Positions 37,873 through 49,890 of a stretch of DNA of 64,000 nucleotides are shown here, one piece after another (positions within the stretch are counted from its first letter, which is position 1; every line of letters starts with the position of its first letter). Source of the stretch: Hofstenia miamia (taxonomy: Eukaryota > Xenacoelomorpha > Acoela > Hofsteniidae); assembly GCA_900660155.1 (NCBI GenBank), contig CABFPE010000503.1, positions 1 to 64,000 on the forward strand, given 5' to 3'. The translations under genes and the position numbers were made by a program. The notes beneath the pieces were generated by a model. That model saw only the letters and a program-made list of their open reading frames with translations, made no database searches and was not told where the DNA came from.

Positions 37873-38092
37873 GCCCGTCCAATACGGCCCACTGCATAGT
37901 CTGCAATCCTTTGAAAAATGAGCACAATACCACAATAAAAGATTGCACTCGATGGTTACATATGTATGTCTTTGTTAGATTTCGCAAGATCTATTCTATA
38001 GAAATAGCGTTTTTTTTTAAAAAAATTGGTTTGTACCACGACACAAGGGTGGCCGCAGGATTTTCTGACAAAGACATCTTAATTATGATCAA
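37873..38092 (+). CDS. Candidate internal exon, function unknown
   Basis: Bounded by TATTTGTAG and GTGAGT, open in the phase that the candidate exon at 34895 would demand. It encodes 73 residues with four cysteines ('NTAHCIVCNPLKNEHNTTIKDC') and ends 'AAGFSDKDILIMI'. I recognise no domain. Joining it to the 34895 candidate is inference from phase only. Confidence 0.25.
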
Positions 38093-39134
38093 GTGAGTGA
38101 CCAAAATTTATTAAAATATTGGAAAAATAGATACTAAAAATTGGATTCCCCAATATTAGTTTTCACATTTTTTTACAATTTTACAGATAAATATTTTAAT
38201 TAAACCATTCAAAATCAATTTCAAAAAGCTGACGGGGGACATTCCAGCATCCCGTATGCATGCATCAGTATTACAAAGTATAATATTTAGGCCACCCAAT
38301 AAATCAATAGGTCACCATTTGAATACATTTCATAACAGATGTTAGATTTTGAACTTTAATATTTTGTAGCTATCAGAGATTTTTTTGAACAAGACTTATA
38401 AAAAAATTTTTATGAAAAGTTAATACAAAATAAATTAAATTAATATATAGATGATCAAGTCGAAAGTATATTTTTACTATTAAATATATTCCAATAAATG
38501 GGAGCCAAGCTATAATTTAAAAAATGAAATGCAGTCGCTGTTGAAGGGAGCGCACACGAATCACTATGGTTTTCTGATTTTTGGTATTTATTTCTGTTTT
38601 ATTTCCTATTTATCATGTTCACCCGTTGTTGCTCTTGAAATTCAAGACAATGAGAATGATCGACTAAAATTAAGGTTTACTATAATACAGTACCATGCCC
38701 TACTATAGTTAGTTGGTCGTGCTCACAACCATTAAATCATTTTTATTAGTATTAGTCTTAGACTATAGACAAACTACCTTTTAATTCATTGTTAATCATA
38801 TTTAGATAGGATTAAACACATTCATTTTATTGTATTAAAATATATTTGAGTCATTTTGGTATGGACTTATGTTTAAAATTTCGCCAAACTTACGACTCCT
38901 CAAAATACAATTTTACAAAGAGTTTTAAGCCATGAAATCTGAAAAGTGTCAGACTGCTTTATTTGGTAAGATAAATATCTCACCTCTACGGACATAACTG
39001 TGCTGATTGATATTAATTGTTTTTGTGTAATCAATAAACAATCATTTCATTTGTATCAAAGAGCGTAATACAATTACTCATAATCACTACATCGAAATTC
39101 AGATCATATTAGGAATTGCATGAGGAATGACTAG

Positions 39135-39305
39135 GAATATATCATCCACTTAAAAATGATTTTATTAATTGCTCACAAATTTGCTGGTAGCATTATTGGC
39201 TGGTTTGGAGCTTTTCACAGCAGATGTGAAAAAAAGTTAAACACCTTCTTTTTATTAAAGTCACTTCTTCAATTAAAACCAATTTTTCGTTTTGCTTGGT
39301 TATGG
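39135..39305 (+). CDS. Candidate exon resembling tetraspanin helix 2-3
   Basis: Acceptor GACTAG, donor GTAATG, 57 codons in phase 0. 'ILLIAHKFAGSIIGWFGAF' followed by a cysteine-bearing short loop and 'TFFLL' resembles tetraspanin helix 2, its small inner loop and helix 3 ('GFLGCCGALREN.CLL..FF'). The similarity is by eye and weak. Confidence 0.33.
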
Positions 39306-39388
39306 GTAATGCGTCAAAATGTTGCAAATTTTCTTTGTCTTTAGTTATTATTTTTTATAGGTGTCTTTCTAAAGTTTCAAATTTGCAG

Positions 39389-39664
39389 TCTTACAATGTA
39401 ACTAAATTTATGTTGCGATTTGATTCACAAGATTTTTCAACGGATCAGGATCAGTGTGGAAATCGGTTGGGAGGTTTGCAGACTAGATGTGCGTATAGGT
39501 GGTTAAATGTCATTAAGAAAGAAACAAAATGGGGTTGTTTTGCAAGTGCAAATTGTTGCATTATATTGACCTTCCAAATAATTGTAGTAAATTTCTGTCA
39601 GGCCAATAAAAATAAACCACTGGATGGGACCAGCAAGGAATCTGCTACGGAACCAATTTGATTA
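39389..39664 (+). CDS. Candidate terminal exon resembling tetraspanin loop and helix 4
   Basis: After TTTGCAG the frame encodes 'SYNVTKFMLRFDSQDF', then a cysteine-bearing 'RCAYRWLNVIKKE' region, a hydrophobic helix 'CCIILTFQIIVVNFC' and a hydrophilic tail ending 'SATEPI' and a TGA stop. A large loop with cysteines before the last helix fits a tetraspanin, but the CCG motif is not seen and the loop is short. An 83-bp intron would separate it from the exon at 39135, in matching phase 0. It could be a divergent or dying gene. Confidence 0.35.
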
Positions 39665-40014
39665 AATATTTGTTATTATATTATATTATATATACTAAAC
39701 TATAATATGTTTATATCTTCTCCATTCAGCACATTATTCAACTTGATGAATAATGCATGATTTTTGTACAATTAATCTCAGCATTGGGCACTTTACTTGA
39801 AATTGGTTTAGGGAACAGAGACCAAATCTCACGGGATCGGACTGAGATCGCAATTAAAAAAACTGAATAGTGAACAGTATTAGTACGGGATCGGAACAAA
39901 AAATATGTTGTCTCGCAGGTATCAAGTTTGTGAAAATTTATTTAAAACTTTGCGCCAAACAAGCTACAAGCATAAAAACATATTTGCCTTGACAACATAG
40001 TCATGATAAATAAA

Positions 40015-41870
40015 CTCGGGTGAATCTCATTGATCAGCCAACGCACGGTAACAACATCCTCGGCATTATTGCCGTTAGCACAGACATAGGCGTTGTATAC
40101 AATTGGCACCGCTTATTATCCCCACTCGGCAAATCTAAACATAAGACCTGCTTCATCGAACCAAGACAACAGGAAGAAAGTTTCTCATATTTTTGCCAAT
40201 CATTTGACTTTCGCAAATCTTAATTTAGCGTTACCTCAAGAAACTTAATGTAGCCGATTCAGTACGCTCTATCGCCTCGATACTGTAAAGGTAGATGAAA
40301 AGGTAGACAAATTCCTTGACATCATGCACGGTGCGCTTGCCAGTAAGATTATCACTGCTAAACAGAAGTTCTTCAAATCAAGCAGCAAATCAGCACACAA
40401 CAGCTGAAAAGCAGTCAATGAGCTTCGTAAATCCAAAAGAAACTCCGGGATAAAAAGCATTGTCGTGTCTTTTCCTTCCATCAGTGATGCCGTAGAGAAG
40501 CTAGCTGACAATCATAAAGACATCACTGCACCTGATGCAATTCGAGATAGCGAATCATGCTTTGAATCTATTAAAGATGATGACTGGTTACTGTTTACCA
40601 CGGAATACGAAGCCTTTCAGTTCCTAACACGCCTCAACGACAAAAAAAGTGTCAGGCAACAATGCCGTCCCTACTATACTTTATCGAAATGCCGCCCACA
40701 TCTTAGCTGCTCCCATTGCTTATATGATAAACTGCTCCATCTGGAATCGCACTGTGCCATTCTTCTGGAAAGAAGCTCTTGTCAGTTTTCTCCCCAAAAG
40801 CAGCCCTCCGAATATACATGAGCTACAACCTCTATCACATATCTCTTCTAACCAGTTCGCCTATCGTGCAAGATCGTCCAGCTGCGCAGCCCTCAATGTT
40901 CTTTTGAATAACATCACCGAATTTCTGGATGATCAGACACTCTTGGAGTCATTATACAATCATTTGATTTCTGCAAAGCGTTTGATACAATTGCACACAA
41001 AAAATTACTCGCTAAGCTTAGCAACCTAAACTTACAAAAAGAATTCGTCAAACTCATTTCTAATTACCTGTCAGATCACACCCTCCGTATTAAGTTCGGC
41101 GTCCAGCTCAGCAGCCGCAGAAGCATATGCCGTGGAGTTCCACAAGGGTCGCTTCTAGGACCTGTCCTATTTCTGCTATATGTAGAAGACCTCCAGTGCT
41201 CAACACCTAATAACATCATGATGAAATATGCGGACGATAACTATGCCCTTACGCCGATCCGCCGCAATTCTCGAGCACTCGAAACCGAGTATGACAATAT
41301 TTAACGCTTTTGCTATGACAACGACGTCGGTTTGAACTAATCTAAATGCAAAATGATGATTTTCGGAAACTATCATAACGTTTTACCTGACGACATTTCC
41401 ATCGTTAGTACCTTAAAATGTCTGGGTGTTATAGTATCACGTGATCTAAAGTGGAACTATCATGTCAGCTACATTACGAGGAAAGCCTCTCAAAACTATG
41501 TCTTAGAACGCTGAAAAGCTGTTGTGATAGCATTACAATGAATAGCATATTTCTCAATACCATTTTTAGCATTCTGAATTACTGCTCATCTGTTTTCATT
41601 GTGCTACCTGATCACCTAAACTCTAAATTACAAACTATTTTAATAGGGCACAGCGCATCATGACTGGACACACAAGTGGAGCTATGATTATAGACTCAGG
41701 AAGAATCCATCTCGGTGCTAATATTTTTAAAGCACCTGATTCACATCCTATCCATGCCTTACACTGAATCAGTCCTGATACATTGCCCTTTACCGGGAAA
41801 TTCCGTGTCACCGCCTAAAATCACGCCGACATGCTAGCCAGTTTATTCCCTTCTATACAAGTTATTTTAA
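40015..41870 (+). mobile_element. LINE (CR1/Jockey-like), 5'-truncated and decayed
   Basis: A + strand non-LTR retrotransposon. It begins in the endonuclease C-terminus ('QPTHGNNIL', about 40030) and continues with a linker (about 40300-40620) and a reverse transcriptase: 'NQFAYRARSSS' at about 40850, 'DFCKAFDTIAHKKLL' at about 40966, 'VPQGSLLGPVLF' at about 41150, 'KYADDNYAL' at about 41225 and 'LGVIVSRDLKWNYH' at about 41420. The frame changes several times and stops interrupt it (for example TAA near 41303), so it is dead. The RT motif set and spacing suggest the CR1/Jockey group. No poly(A) or microsatellite tail was identified. Confidence 0.82.
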
Positions 41871-41940
41871 TAACTAATGGCTGAATATTTTCATTTGTTT
41901 TATACGATTTCTTTCTTTCAGTTTCATTATTTGAGTAGTA

Positions 41941-42288
41941 TCTGCGGCCATGGCCGCGGCAAGCGGCTGGCTGCGGACAAAGATTTTGTTTTATGGCTAA
42001 AATCCCGGATAAAATTAATTTCTGAACATTATGATGAACTTTTTATTTCTATTTTTCTTTTTAAAACTTAGACTCTTTAACCATTTTCTTTAATTGTTCG
42101 AACTATGAGCATGTTTTAATCGTTCCATTGAAAATTGCAGTATTTCACTTAGTAGTATTAAAAAGCGGTGACTACAGCAAAACAAATTACGGCTAGCTGC
42201 CGGCTACGGCTGAAGAATTACGGCCGGCTAGGGTCAAAATTTATTTTGCACGGACGGTTACGGCCAAGAAAATTGCCTTGGCCGCAGA
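41941..42288. mobile_element. GC-rich MITE-like element with TCTGCGGCCA ends
   Basis: The left end TCTGCGGCCATGGC and the inverted right end TCTGCGGCCAAGGC differ at one position. Inside, words such as TACGGC, GGCTA and CCGGC recur at both sides of an AT-rich middle. It is non-coding. It lies just after the dead LINE. A flanking duplication could not be settled, so the class is open. Confidence 0.5.
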
Positions 42289-42854
42289 ACTCTAGTTGTG
42301 AGTCCAAATTCTAGCTTTTGTACAAGTCGGGCGCAAGTGAGTTGAACTCAATTTCAATCTAAGATCCGACCAGTTGTCAGGAGTCCTTCAAAGTTAGATA
42401 TATTCACTTAATTCAAATTACTTTTCACTTATTTAAATTTAATTCCGTCATTTCGAATTACGGATAAATGGTGTCACCGAATGTTTTTCTATTTAAGTAT
42501 AAGATTTGGTTATTAGTAATTGATACTCGAAAAATTAGTATCATTATAAGCACAAGATGCTGTGATATAAATAAAAAGTGATACAAACCGGGGTTTGAAG
42601 CATGATGTTAACGTCGCGGAGTCTCTAAATAAGCAATCGATAAGAAAGCACACAAATTTAACTACGCATAAATTATCACTTACAAGGCAAACAGTGTATC
42701 AAATTGAGAGAGATTACGTCAAATCATTCAATGATCATTAAACCTACACTGCTGTCAAAAGACAAAATATTTCATTCGTAACAGCAAAGCCTTTTTAATC
42801 AGTATATTGTTTTATATCTACATGGAAGTTTTTTTGGGAAAAAATGACGATTTC

Positions 42855-42858
<4 letters not shown>

Positions 42859-42892
<34 letters not shown>
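42859..42892. repeat. (TA)n microsatellite
   Basis: About 34 bp of pure TA repeat in AT-rich DNA without genes (42289-43258). Confidence 0.95.
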
Positions 42893-42893
<1 letters not shown>

Positions 42894-43258
42894 TATAAAC
42901 TAGGGTTAAGAGCATTCTTTGCAGTATTTAGCTCTAAATTTATTTGAGTTTTATCATTTTTCCAACTTCTCAAGGAAGTTAAGATGATTTCTGAATAAAG
43001 AAATATCAAATGGTGTCTGATATAAATATTTAATATAGACTTTAACAGAGAACACAACCTCCTGAATATGTTTCCCCATTGGCTCTGTATTTTTTGGATC
43101 AAATCGATTATCACAGAAATATTGTGACCTAAACAGATATATTTAAAGACATAAATCACACGTGCAATCCTCCTCGGAATACTAACAGCACCTGGCTGTT
43201 TGACGGTTATTTCAATTAGAAGAACACCGGCTAGAAAGATAATTTGATAGCTCTAGGA

Positions 43259-43630
43259 CAGCGGGTCTTAACCTGTGGGTTGCTATCTCTTCGGGGTCGT
43301 CTAGTTCCTTGGTATTCTTTCTGGCATTTCTTGGAAATCAATAGGATATTGGTAGCCCAATAATTAGATGCATATTAATAAATATACTGGAAAAGACACT
43401 AAAATGATCCCAAAATATTGAGGAAGTTGTCAACAACTATAGTTCACAAAATTTATGACAGGAAAAAATGATAGCAAAATCCACAAATTCGCCAACGACT
43501 CCAATTCCTGAGTATGTTGAATTTAACCATAATATTGTTATGAAGTAGTAGAATTATAATTAATTGGGGTCGCCACCACATTGAAAATAGTATTTCGAAG
43601 TCACCGTCCAAGAAAGATTGAGAACCATTG
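43259..43630. mobile_element. 372-bp hAT MITE
   Basis: Starts CAGCGGGTCTTAACCTGTGG and ends with the inverse of CAATGGTTCTCAATC, the classic hAT-type terminal sequence. The flanks CTCTAGGA (43251-43258) and CTCTAGAA (43631-43638) are an 8-bp duplication with one mismatch. The interior keeps GGGGTCG..-type words near each end and has no transposase. Confidence 0.82.
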
Positions 43631-43906
43631 CTCTAGAAATTCATTGTAGTCATCTCTGAGTTGTTGGTGACGGAGAAATTCAGTACAAAATAATGGCAGA
43701 AGGAAAATCTGTCTGACCTATCCATTGCCAATATTCTTTAAAATTTATATAAATGGGTAAGCTAAGAGTTTTTAATTCTATTGTGACACCCCTCAAACTA
43801 CATAAAAATTGCAAAAATATTTTTGACACGTTGATGTGTAATGGAACAATTTTCTGCCAAGAGAATACACAATCAATTAGAAAAAATGTCATATATTTTA
43901 GAATCA

Positions 43907-43947
43907 ATATATATATATATATTTATATATATATATATATATATATT
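43907..43947. repeat. (TA)n target of the gypsy element, left side
   Basis: A TA repeat that runs directly into the left LTR end. The other end of the same element at 55003 also runs into TA repeat. Confidence 0.9.
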
Positions 43948-44655
43948 GTGGCATCGACTGAATTAGTGTTGCATATTAGCATAATACAAGTAACATCTAT
44001 AGTTCAAGGCGTAAATAACAACTGTTCGTAAGCACTGATAGTGAATGTATAAACAAAGACAGCACAATTGTATTAGAGAATGAGTAATACTATTGATCAA
44101 CTGGGAGATGGAAAACCTAAGCTTCAAGCGAATGAGTAGTAAATTAAACAATTGTAATACAAGAGAGGTTAGCTTACACACAACTTGGCTTTCACCAGTA
44201 CTAAATCTAACAGTCATTGAATTAAAGTAAAATAAAAGTAATATGAGAATGAATGCCTTCAAAGTAAATAATGGAAGAACTGAACGTATATTGTAAGGCA
44301 GCATGCACTTGGCATCCCTCAGTTGTACCCCCAGCTCTTCCCCGATTAAAAAACGAATTTTGCTTGACATCAAAATATCAGTAATTGAATACAAGAAAGA
44401 AAAAAAGCAACCAATCATAGCCAAATCAAAAGTTGTATTACGAATGCATACAATTTGCCCTACATTAACAATTAGTAAGTAATAGTAAACAATTTAACAA
44501 GAAATTTGTTAGCAGAACTACCATGAAAATTACAAAAATTTCAAAATTAAAATTAATGACGTCATCTGTTTCTTCTCTCTCTAGGATGCTTCGCCCAAAA
44601 GTTTATTAATGGCCGACATTTCCGAGAATTTCAGAATATCGCGAGTGATGCTGCA
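43948..44655 (-). repeat. 3' LTR of the 43.9-55.0 kb gypsy fossil
   Basis: Bounded by TGTGGCATC and GATGCTGCA. From about 44069 it is homologous to 54445-55003. The outermost part (43948-44068) has no visible partner in the other LTR. Confidence 0.75.
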
Positions 44656-46719
44656 CGCCCGCCCAAGGCATTACTAATGTTTTTGCGAAAGTTTTGACGT
44701 CGCTTGTAAAACAATCAGGTGAGAACAGAAAGTAACTAAAAGTTTATAAAGTTTGTTTTAGATGTCAGTTGAGACTTCTCTTGGGTAAATTAAGTTGTAC
44801 GCATTATCTAAGATTTGCGGGATGCGGGTGTCCTTCCATGTAGTTTCTATAAGAGCCTTACAAGTCAGTTGAGCGAATGTTTCGAGTTATGTGGTTCATT
44901 GTTTCTTATACTTGATATATGTTAGATCATTAATGTTTTTGGGTATTTCAACTGACTGTCTCAAGTTGTTGATATGTTGTTGGAATATATCATAATATTT
45001 GCGGTTTCTGACCCTTGAAGGCAATCATTAAATTCACTTTAGCGTCCATGTCCAATGTATGAGCTTCATTAGTATTAACCTTTGAATTGTGAAGAAGTGT
45101 TATGATAATTTATATTTTTATATACAAAGTTGATATGTTTTAGAACCAGTTTTTTTATCATTAGATCCGTATTGTTAACTTCTACTTACGTAGTATTTGC
45201 CAAATATTTATACCAATTATATTGTTAGCTCCAGCAAACAAGGTAACGTTTTGTACTCTTTTATTAAATATTTTTCCTTGAAATTTGCTATTTGCTTAAA
45301 GATGGGTTCACCTTTCTTATAGACAGTTTTGGTTGGGTGTTTACTGTCAATGTGTCAATGAGGAGGCGATTTTCTTGGTTGCTGACCTTGAGAATTTTAA
45401 CTGCGTTCTTAAATTCCCTTAGCTGATATATAGCTTTATGACTGTTGTAAAATAAGCAGTAACTTGAGATACTATGGTTGACAGGTTTGGTGTGTTTTTC
45501 ATTTGTGTAAGGAATTATCACGGGGAGATTGATTATAGGCGGTGGTATACAGAAAGAGTTGCGTGTGGAAATTTTATTTTCCAGCTCCAATCAATATCTG
45601 TGAGTGGTGGTGATTTTGGCAATTCCAATTGAGATAGGGTAATTAACTAGTTTGCTGTTAATGTCTTCGACTATGTTGAGGTTTGAGGTTCTTTTTAGAG
45701 CAGCTTTAGACTTAGTATCAATATTGAATCTGGCAGGTGCACACTCAATTTCTAGCACAACTTGAAGTAGCAGCGCCATTAGCGCTTGCAGTTCGGATTT
45801 TGTAAAGCTTTCAGTGAAGAATTTCATCTTTATAATTTCTAAATCCGAGACTTTGGCTTGCTGGTAGGTTATCTGGGTGATGACTTTTAATGTTGTTAAG
45901 AATGTGCCACTCAATCAGCATGTCTTGATTCTCTCCTCTTGACCACATGTGTGTGTGGTAATTGCTTTAGTTTCAGTAATTTTTTCGTTAGAGATTTTGT
46001 CAAGGATAACTTGTAACTATGGTGAAAGCTGTTGAGTAGCTTTGTTGCGTAAGTCTTCTTCTTTGAGTTGTGATGGAATTTTCGTAGTTAAATCAATAGT
46101 CTTGTAAGGGAGATATCTTCTGGTCGAATCAGTTGTTTCTCTATTTATACTAATTGGACTGAATGAGTACTCTGGATAGTGACTGGAAAGGTATGTGTAT
46201 CATGACATATTCTTCTCAGAGATATTGTGATTGTGCAGTTTTCAATGTAGTTTTGGGTGGAGTGTGGTAGAAGCTCTTGTAGCATTTCTGTAGTCAATGG
46301 TGAGTTGATATCTGTATATACTTTATAGTGGTGATGGAATATGTCTATTTCTCTTTCATGAATGCCCAGTTTATTTTGGATTATAATTGGCAAGAGGCGT
46401 CCAAATGGGTTTTCATAATTAATGAGTTTCATTAGATACTTTTTGAATCTGTTGATATTTCATTTCCTGTGCTTTAGAGGTGAAGTGGTTATTAGCATTT
46501 CTAGTAGTTACCAGTTTTTTAGTTTTCTTGGTAGAGGTAATATGGCAATTTCAAAAAAGCATTCTTTGAGTAAATTAGTATGAGTTCTCTTGGCAAGAGG
46601 ATTTTTAATGTTGGATCATAGGTTAATAAGATACTGAGTAACCATAGTTCTGGCATAGGGAGTATCTCTGGTATTTGGGTCTTTTCAAAGATTTCCTTTA
46701 ATAATGAGGTTTTGTCCTT

Positions 46720-47160
46720 GCTGTAATAATAATAATAACATTTCAATAGCTTTATTTATCAATTCCATATTCCCATGCTGCATACACCAACAGATCTGCA
46801 AAAAGAATATACAATATATACAATATACATCTATACATATTTACAAAAATGGTAGCATATGCAACAAGAAAACACAGAGAATAAACAAGCTAAAAAAATT
46901 TACAAATAAAATAACATATAATAAACTGTTTAAAAAAAATAAATATTTTTTGATGTGCTAGTAAGTTTTGTTTAAGTTTCCTTTTAAATACTAATCATGA
47001 TTTAGAATCTCTAATCTCTTGTGGTAGGCTATTCCAATTTCTGCTTGCAGCTGTTGTAAATGATCTATTCTATTATGAGCATTTTATTTTACTAACAATA
47101 ACACATTTATTTGTATGATTATTTAGCATGAGGTAATTATCAAGGAAATTTATAATAATA
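46720..47160 (-). mobile_element. LINE 3' fragment with (TTA)n tail
   Basis: The - strand reads 'FTTAASRNWNSLPQEIRDS' then 'VFKRKLKQNLL', the usual last residues of CR1/Jockey-type reverse-transcriptase proteins, followed by AT-rich 3' sequence and an AAT/TTA trinucleotide tail at about 46727-46738. One stop interrupts the kept stretch. Its 5' side is cut by the neighbouring LINE. Confidence 0.7.
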
Positions 47161-49890
47161 ATAATGAGTGCCCTTATTTAGCTGCTGAAGGCACACACTA
47201 CAAAAAAAATAAAAACAAGTCAAGTTTTACAGCAGTGAGTACAGTTGCAGGAGGTGAAATAGGAGCAGATGGAACAGTAGGCAAAGTTGGAAAAGGGCTT
47301 AGCAAAGATAAAAGACATGAAAGATTTCTTCAGAAATCAATCATGGTTGGAGGGTTAAGAGTCAAGATGTAATAGTACAATCATGAGCACAAGTCACAGG
47401 GAGCCATAGAGAATGAGAAGGTTAAGATACTGTGGTACTTCAACATCCAGACAAGCATGATGATAGAAGCAAGGAGACCAGACATAGTAGTTGTAGACAA
47501 AGAGAAAAGATTAGGAACAGTGATAGACATAGCAGTAGCAAAGGACAGGAATGTAGAAAGCAAGGAGAAAGAGAAGATAGACAAGTACAGGGAGTTGGCA
47601 GAGGAAATAGAAAGGCTGTGGAAGTTAAAGAAGGTTGAAGTAGTCTTGGTAGTTGTAGGAGCACTTTGAGCAGTGAGCAAGAAGCATAAGAAATACTTGG
47701 AGGAGCTGGGAGTACCAAAGTGGGGAGGAGTGGTAGCACAGAAGGCAGCATTGTTAGGAACAGCTAGAGCTCAACAGTGGGGAAAATAAATCAATTGCTG
47801 TTGGAGGGTTGAGAGTCAAGATGTAATTAGCAGCAGTACAAGCACAATTGAAAAATAAGTGAAGGGTGCAATGTTTCTTGGGATGATGAATGGAGAAAGT
47901 GACAACATTATCAGAGTGACTGGAGTGGGACTTATTGAAATCAAAAGGATCAAGATTGAATTTACAAGTGAGCATTTGATTAACAGGAGGAGATCACAGG
48001 CATAAAAGTAAAGTGAGAGTGGGAGAGTGGAGAATTTGAGAAGGCTGTCTTTGTATGGCAAGGAAGAGATCCTTTGAAGGCATGCTTCTGGAAATGTTCC
48101 ATAGAGTGGAACAAGGAATGGGGAGGTCATCAACAGGGAGAATCATAAAGAAGAATGGCATGAGGAATGGACTTGAACAAAGAGAGTTTCACAGCAGCCA
48201 TGGAATTAAAGGGAACATTGTGGAAGAGGACAAAGAGTGAGTAATTAGCTTTGCAGAGATGTAAGGACATATGACCAGACCAATTTAAGTCATCAGCAAG
48301 TTGAACTCCAAGATGAGTATGATGAGGTGAAAAGTTCACAGGAAGAGGAAGATCAGAAGGGTGAGACACAGAAAAGGAAATACTACATGTCTTGGTTGGT
48401 CTAAAATCAAAATGATTAACAGAAGACCAAGTAAACAAAAGCTCAACATGAGAGGTAATATTGGAGGCAAAAAAACTAGTTGAAAATCACAGTGTCATTA
48501 ATGTACAGTAGACAGGATGAGTTGCAGACAGATTGAGAGAGATCATTGATAGTGACAAGGAAAAAGAGAACAGCAAACACAGAACCTTGAGTAGCACCAC
48601 TAGAGACAAGAGCAGGGGAAGAAATAGATGAGTTGATTTTGGAACACTGATGATGATTGGACAGATAAGACTGAAAGAGTTTGATGAAATCAGCATCAAA
48701 GTCAAATAAACTTAATTTGTCAAGAACAATAGACAGGATCAGAAAAACTTGAGGAGAAATGGGCATTGAAGATATCAGCTTTCTCCAGATCTGAGTGAGC
48801 AGAAAGATGATTCCAATTAAATCTGGGGAGGTCAGGTTTGGCATGCAGGGAACACAGCAAAGCATAAGAGTCTTGAAGAGATCCAGATGAGAAGCTGGAC
48901 AACAGAGAGATTTTGTCAAGTTCTATGAAGTTGATGACGTCTTCTGTAAGAAGAGAATTTCAATGAATCAGAAGGACTGTAATGGCATTTAAAAGATTCA
49001 AGTTTATTCAAGGGGGATACAGTAAGGGTGAGAAATACAAAGGGAGAGAAATACACTTTTTCTAATGACAAGGAGAAAGGATGAAATAACTTGGTGAAGA
49101 AAGTTGTACCAGTCATCAGCAGAGAAAGAGTCATTAAAAATGGGGAATGAAGAAGAGAGAGCAGCATTTAAACATACAAAGTCACTGTTAGATCAAGCAT
49201 ATTGAGGAGTGGCAGGACAAGCAGATGGGGTAATTGAATTGAAAGCAGGCTGAAGTTAACAAATGAGTGATCAGACTGTTTAGCCAGAACAGGGACAACA
49301 GAGGTGTCAAAAATATGATCAGGATGAGAGCACAAAACCAAGTCAAGGAGAGAAGAGTGGGAAGTAGGAGAAAATACCAGTTGTTCAAGAGAGTAAGAAG
49401 CAAAAAGATCCAGAACAGTGGATTCATAGGCATCATTAGAGTCAAGTGTATTCCAACAAACATTAGGAAGTTTGAAGTCACAACAGATGAGGAGATTAGG
49501 AGTGGGAAATCCAAGTTGATGAGAGAGAGTGATTGACTGATCATGAAAGTACTCAAGCATGGATGAAAAATCAGCAAGGGGAATATGAAAGGACTGCTGG
49601 AAGGAGGGTTGCAAACACAGAAGAGAAACAATGTGATCACTGAGAACAACAGCATAACCACAACAGAAATCAAAGGAAAAATACTCAAAAGAGAGGGGGT
49701 GGATGTCAATGTTAGGGCAAATTGAGGCAATCAGAACACCACCATGAAAACCACTAGAATGATACATACAGTAGAGAACTTTAAGGTCAGAGTTAGGAAA
49801 AACAACACTGTCAGCAAGAGAAGGATCATGCCAGGCCTCAGTAATGAAAATGAAGTCAACAGGAAACTGTCTTTTACATTTCCACATTAT
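47160..49890 (-). mobile_element. LINE (Jockey-superfamily-like), decayed
   Basis: A - strand non-LTR retrotransposon inside the gypsy fossil. 49168-49887 is a 239-codon frame with an apurinic-type endonuclease ('FIFITEAWHDPSLADS', 'NLLICCDFKLPNVCWN', 'LLDLVLCSHPDHIFDT', 'SDHSFVNF'). Reverse transcriptase follows in other frames: 'SGATQGSVFAVLFFL' and 'CLLYINDTVIF' at about 48480-48660, and 'HLGVQLADDLNWSGHM' at about 48290. The frame shifts between these parts make it inactive. A (TTA)n tail at about 47155-47168 marks the 3' end. Strong purine bias on the + strand sets it apart from the flanks. Confidence 0.8.
47376..47802 (+). mobile_element. LINE-derived C-terminal domain fragment, opposite strand
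   Basis: About 47412-47770 reads on the + strand with 'KILWYFNIQTSMMIEARRPD', then 'DIAVAKD', 'KEKEKIDKYRELAEEI' and 'GVPKWGGVVAQKAALLGTA', interrupted by one TGA near 47667. The PD...D...KEKEK..KY pattern recalls the C-terminal part of LINE proteins that carry a restriction-like endonuclease. It lies antisense in the 3' region of the surrounding LINE and is bracketed by near-identical copies of TTGGAGGGTTRAGAGTCAAG (47345 and 47804). Confidence 0.5.

Noticed and set aside
47440-47751. Leu/Ser-rich - strand frames over the endonuclease-like fragment
   Set aside because: Shadows of the + strand fragment; composition reflects the purine bias of the other strand.
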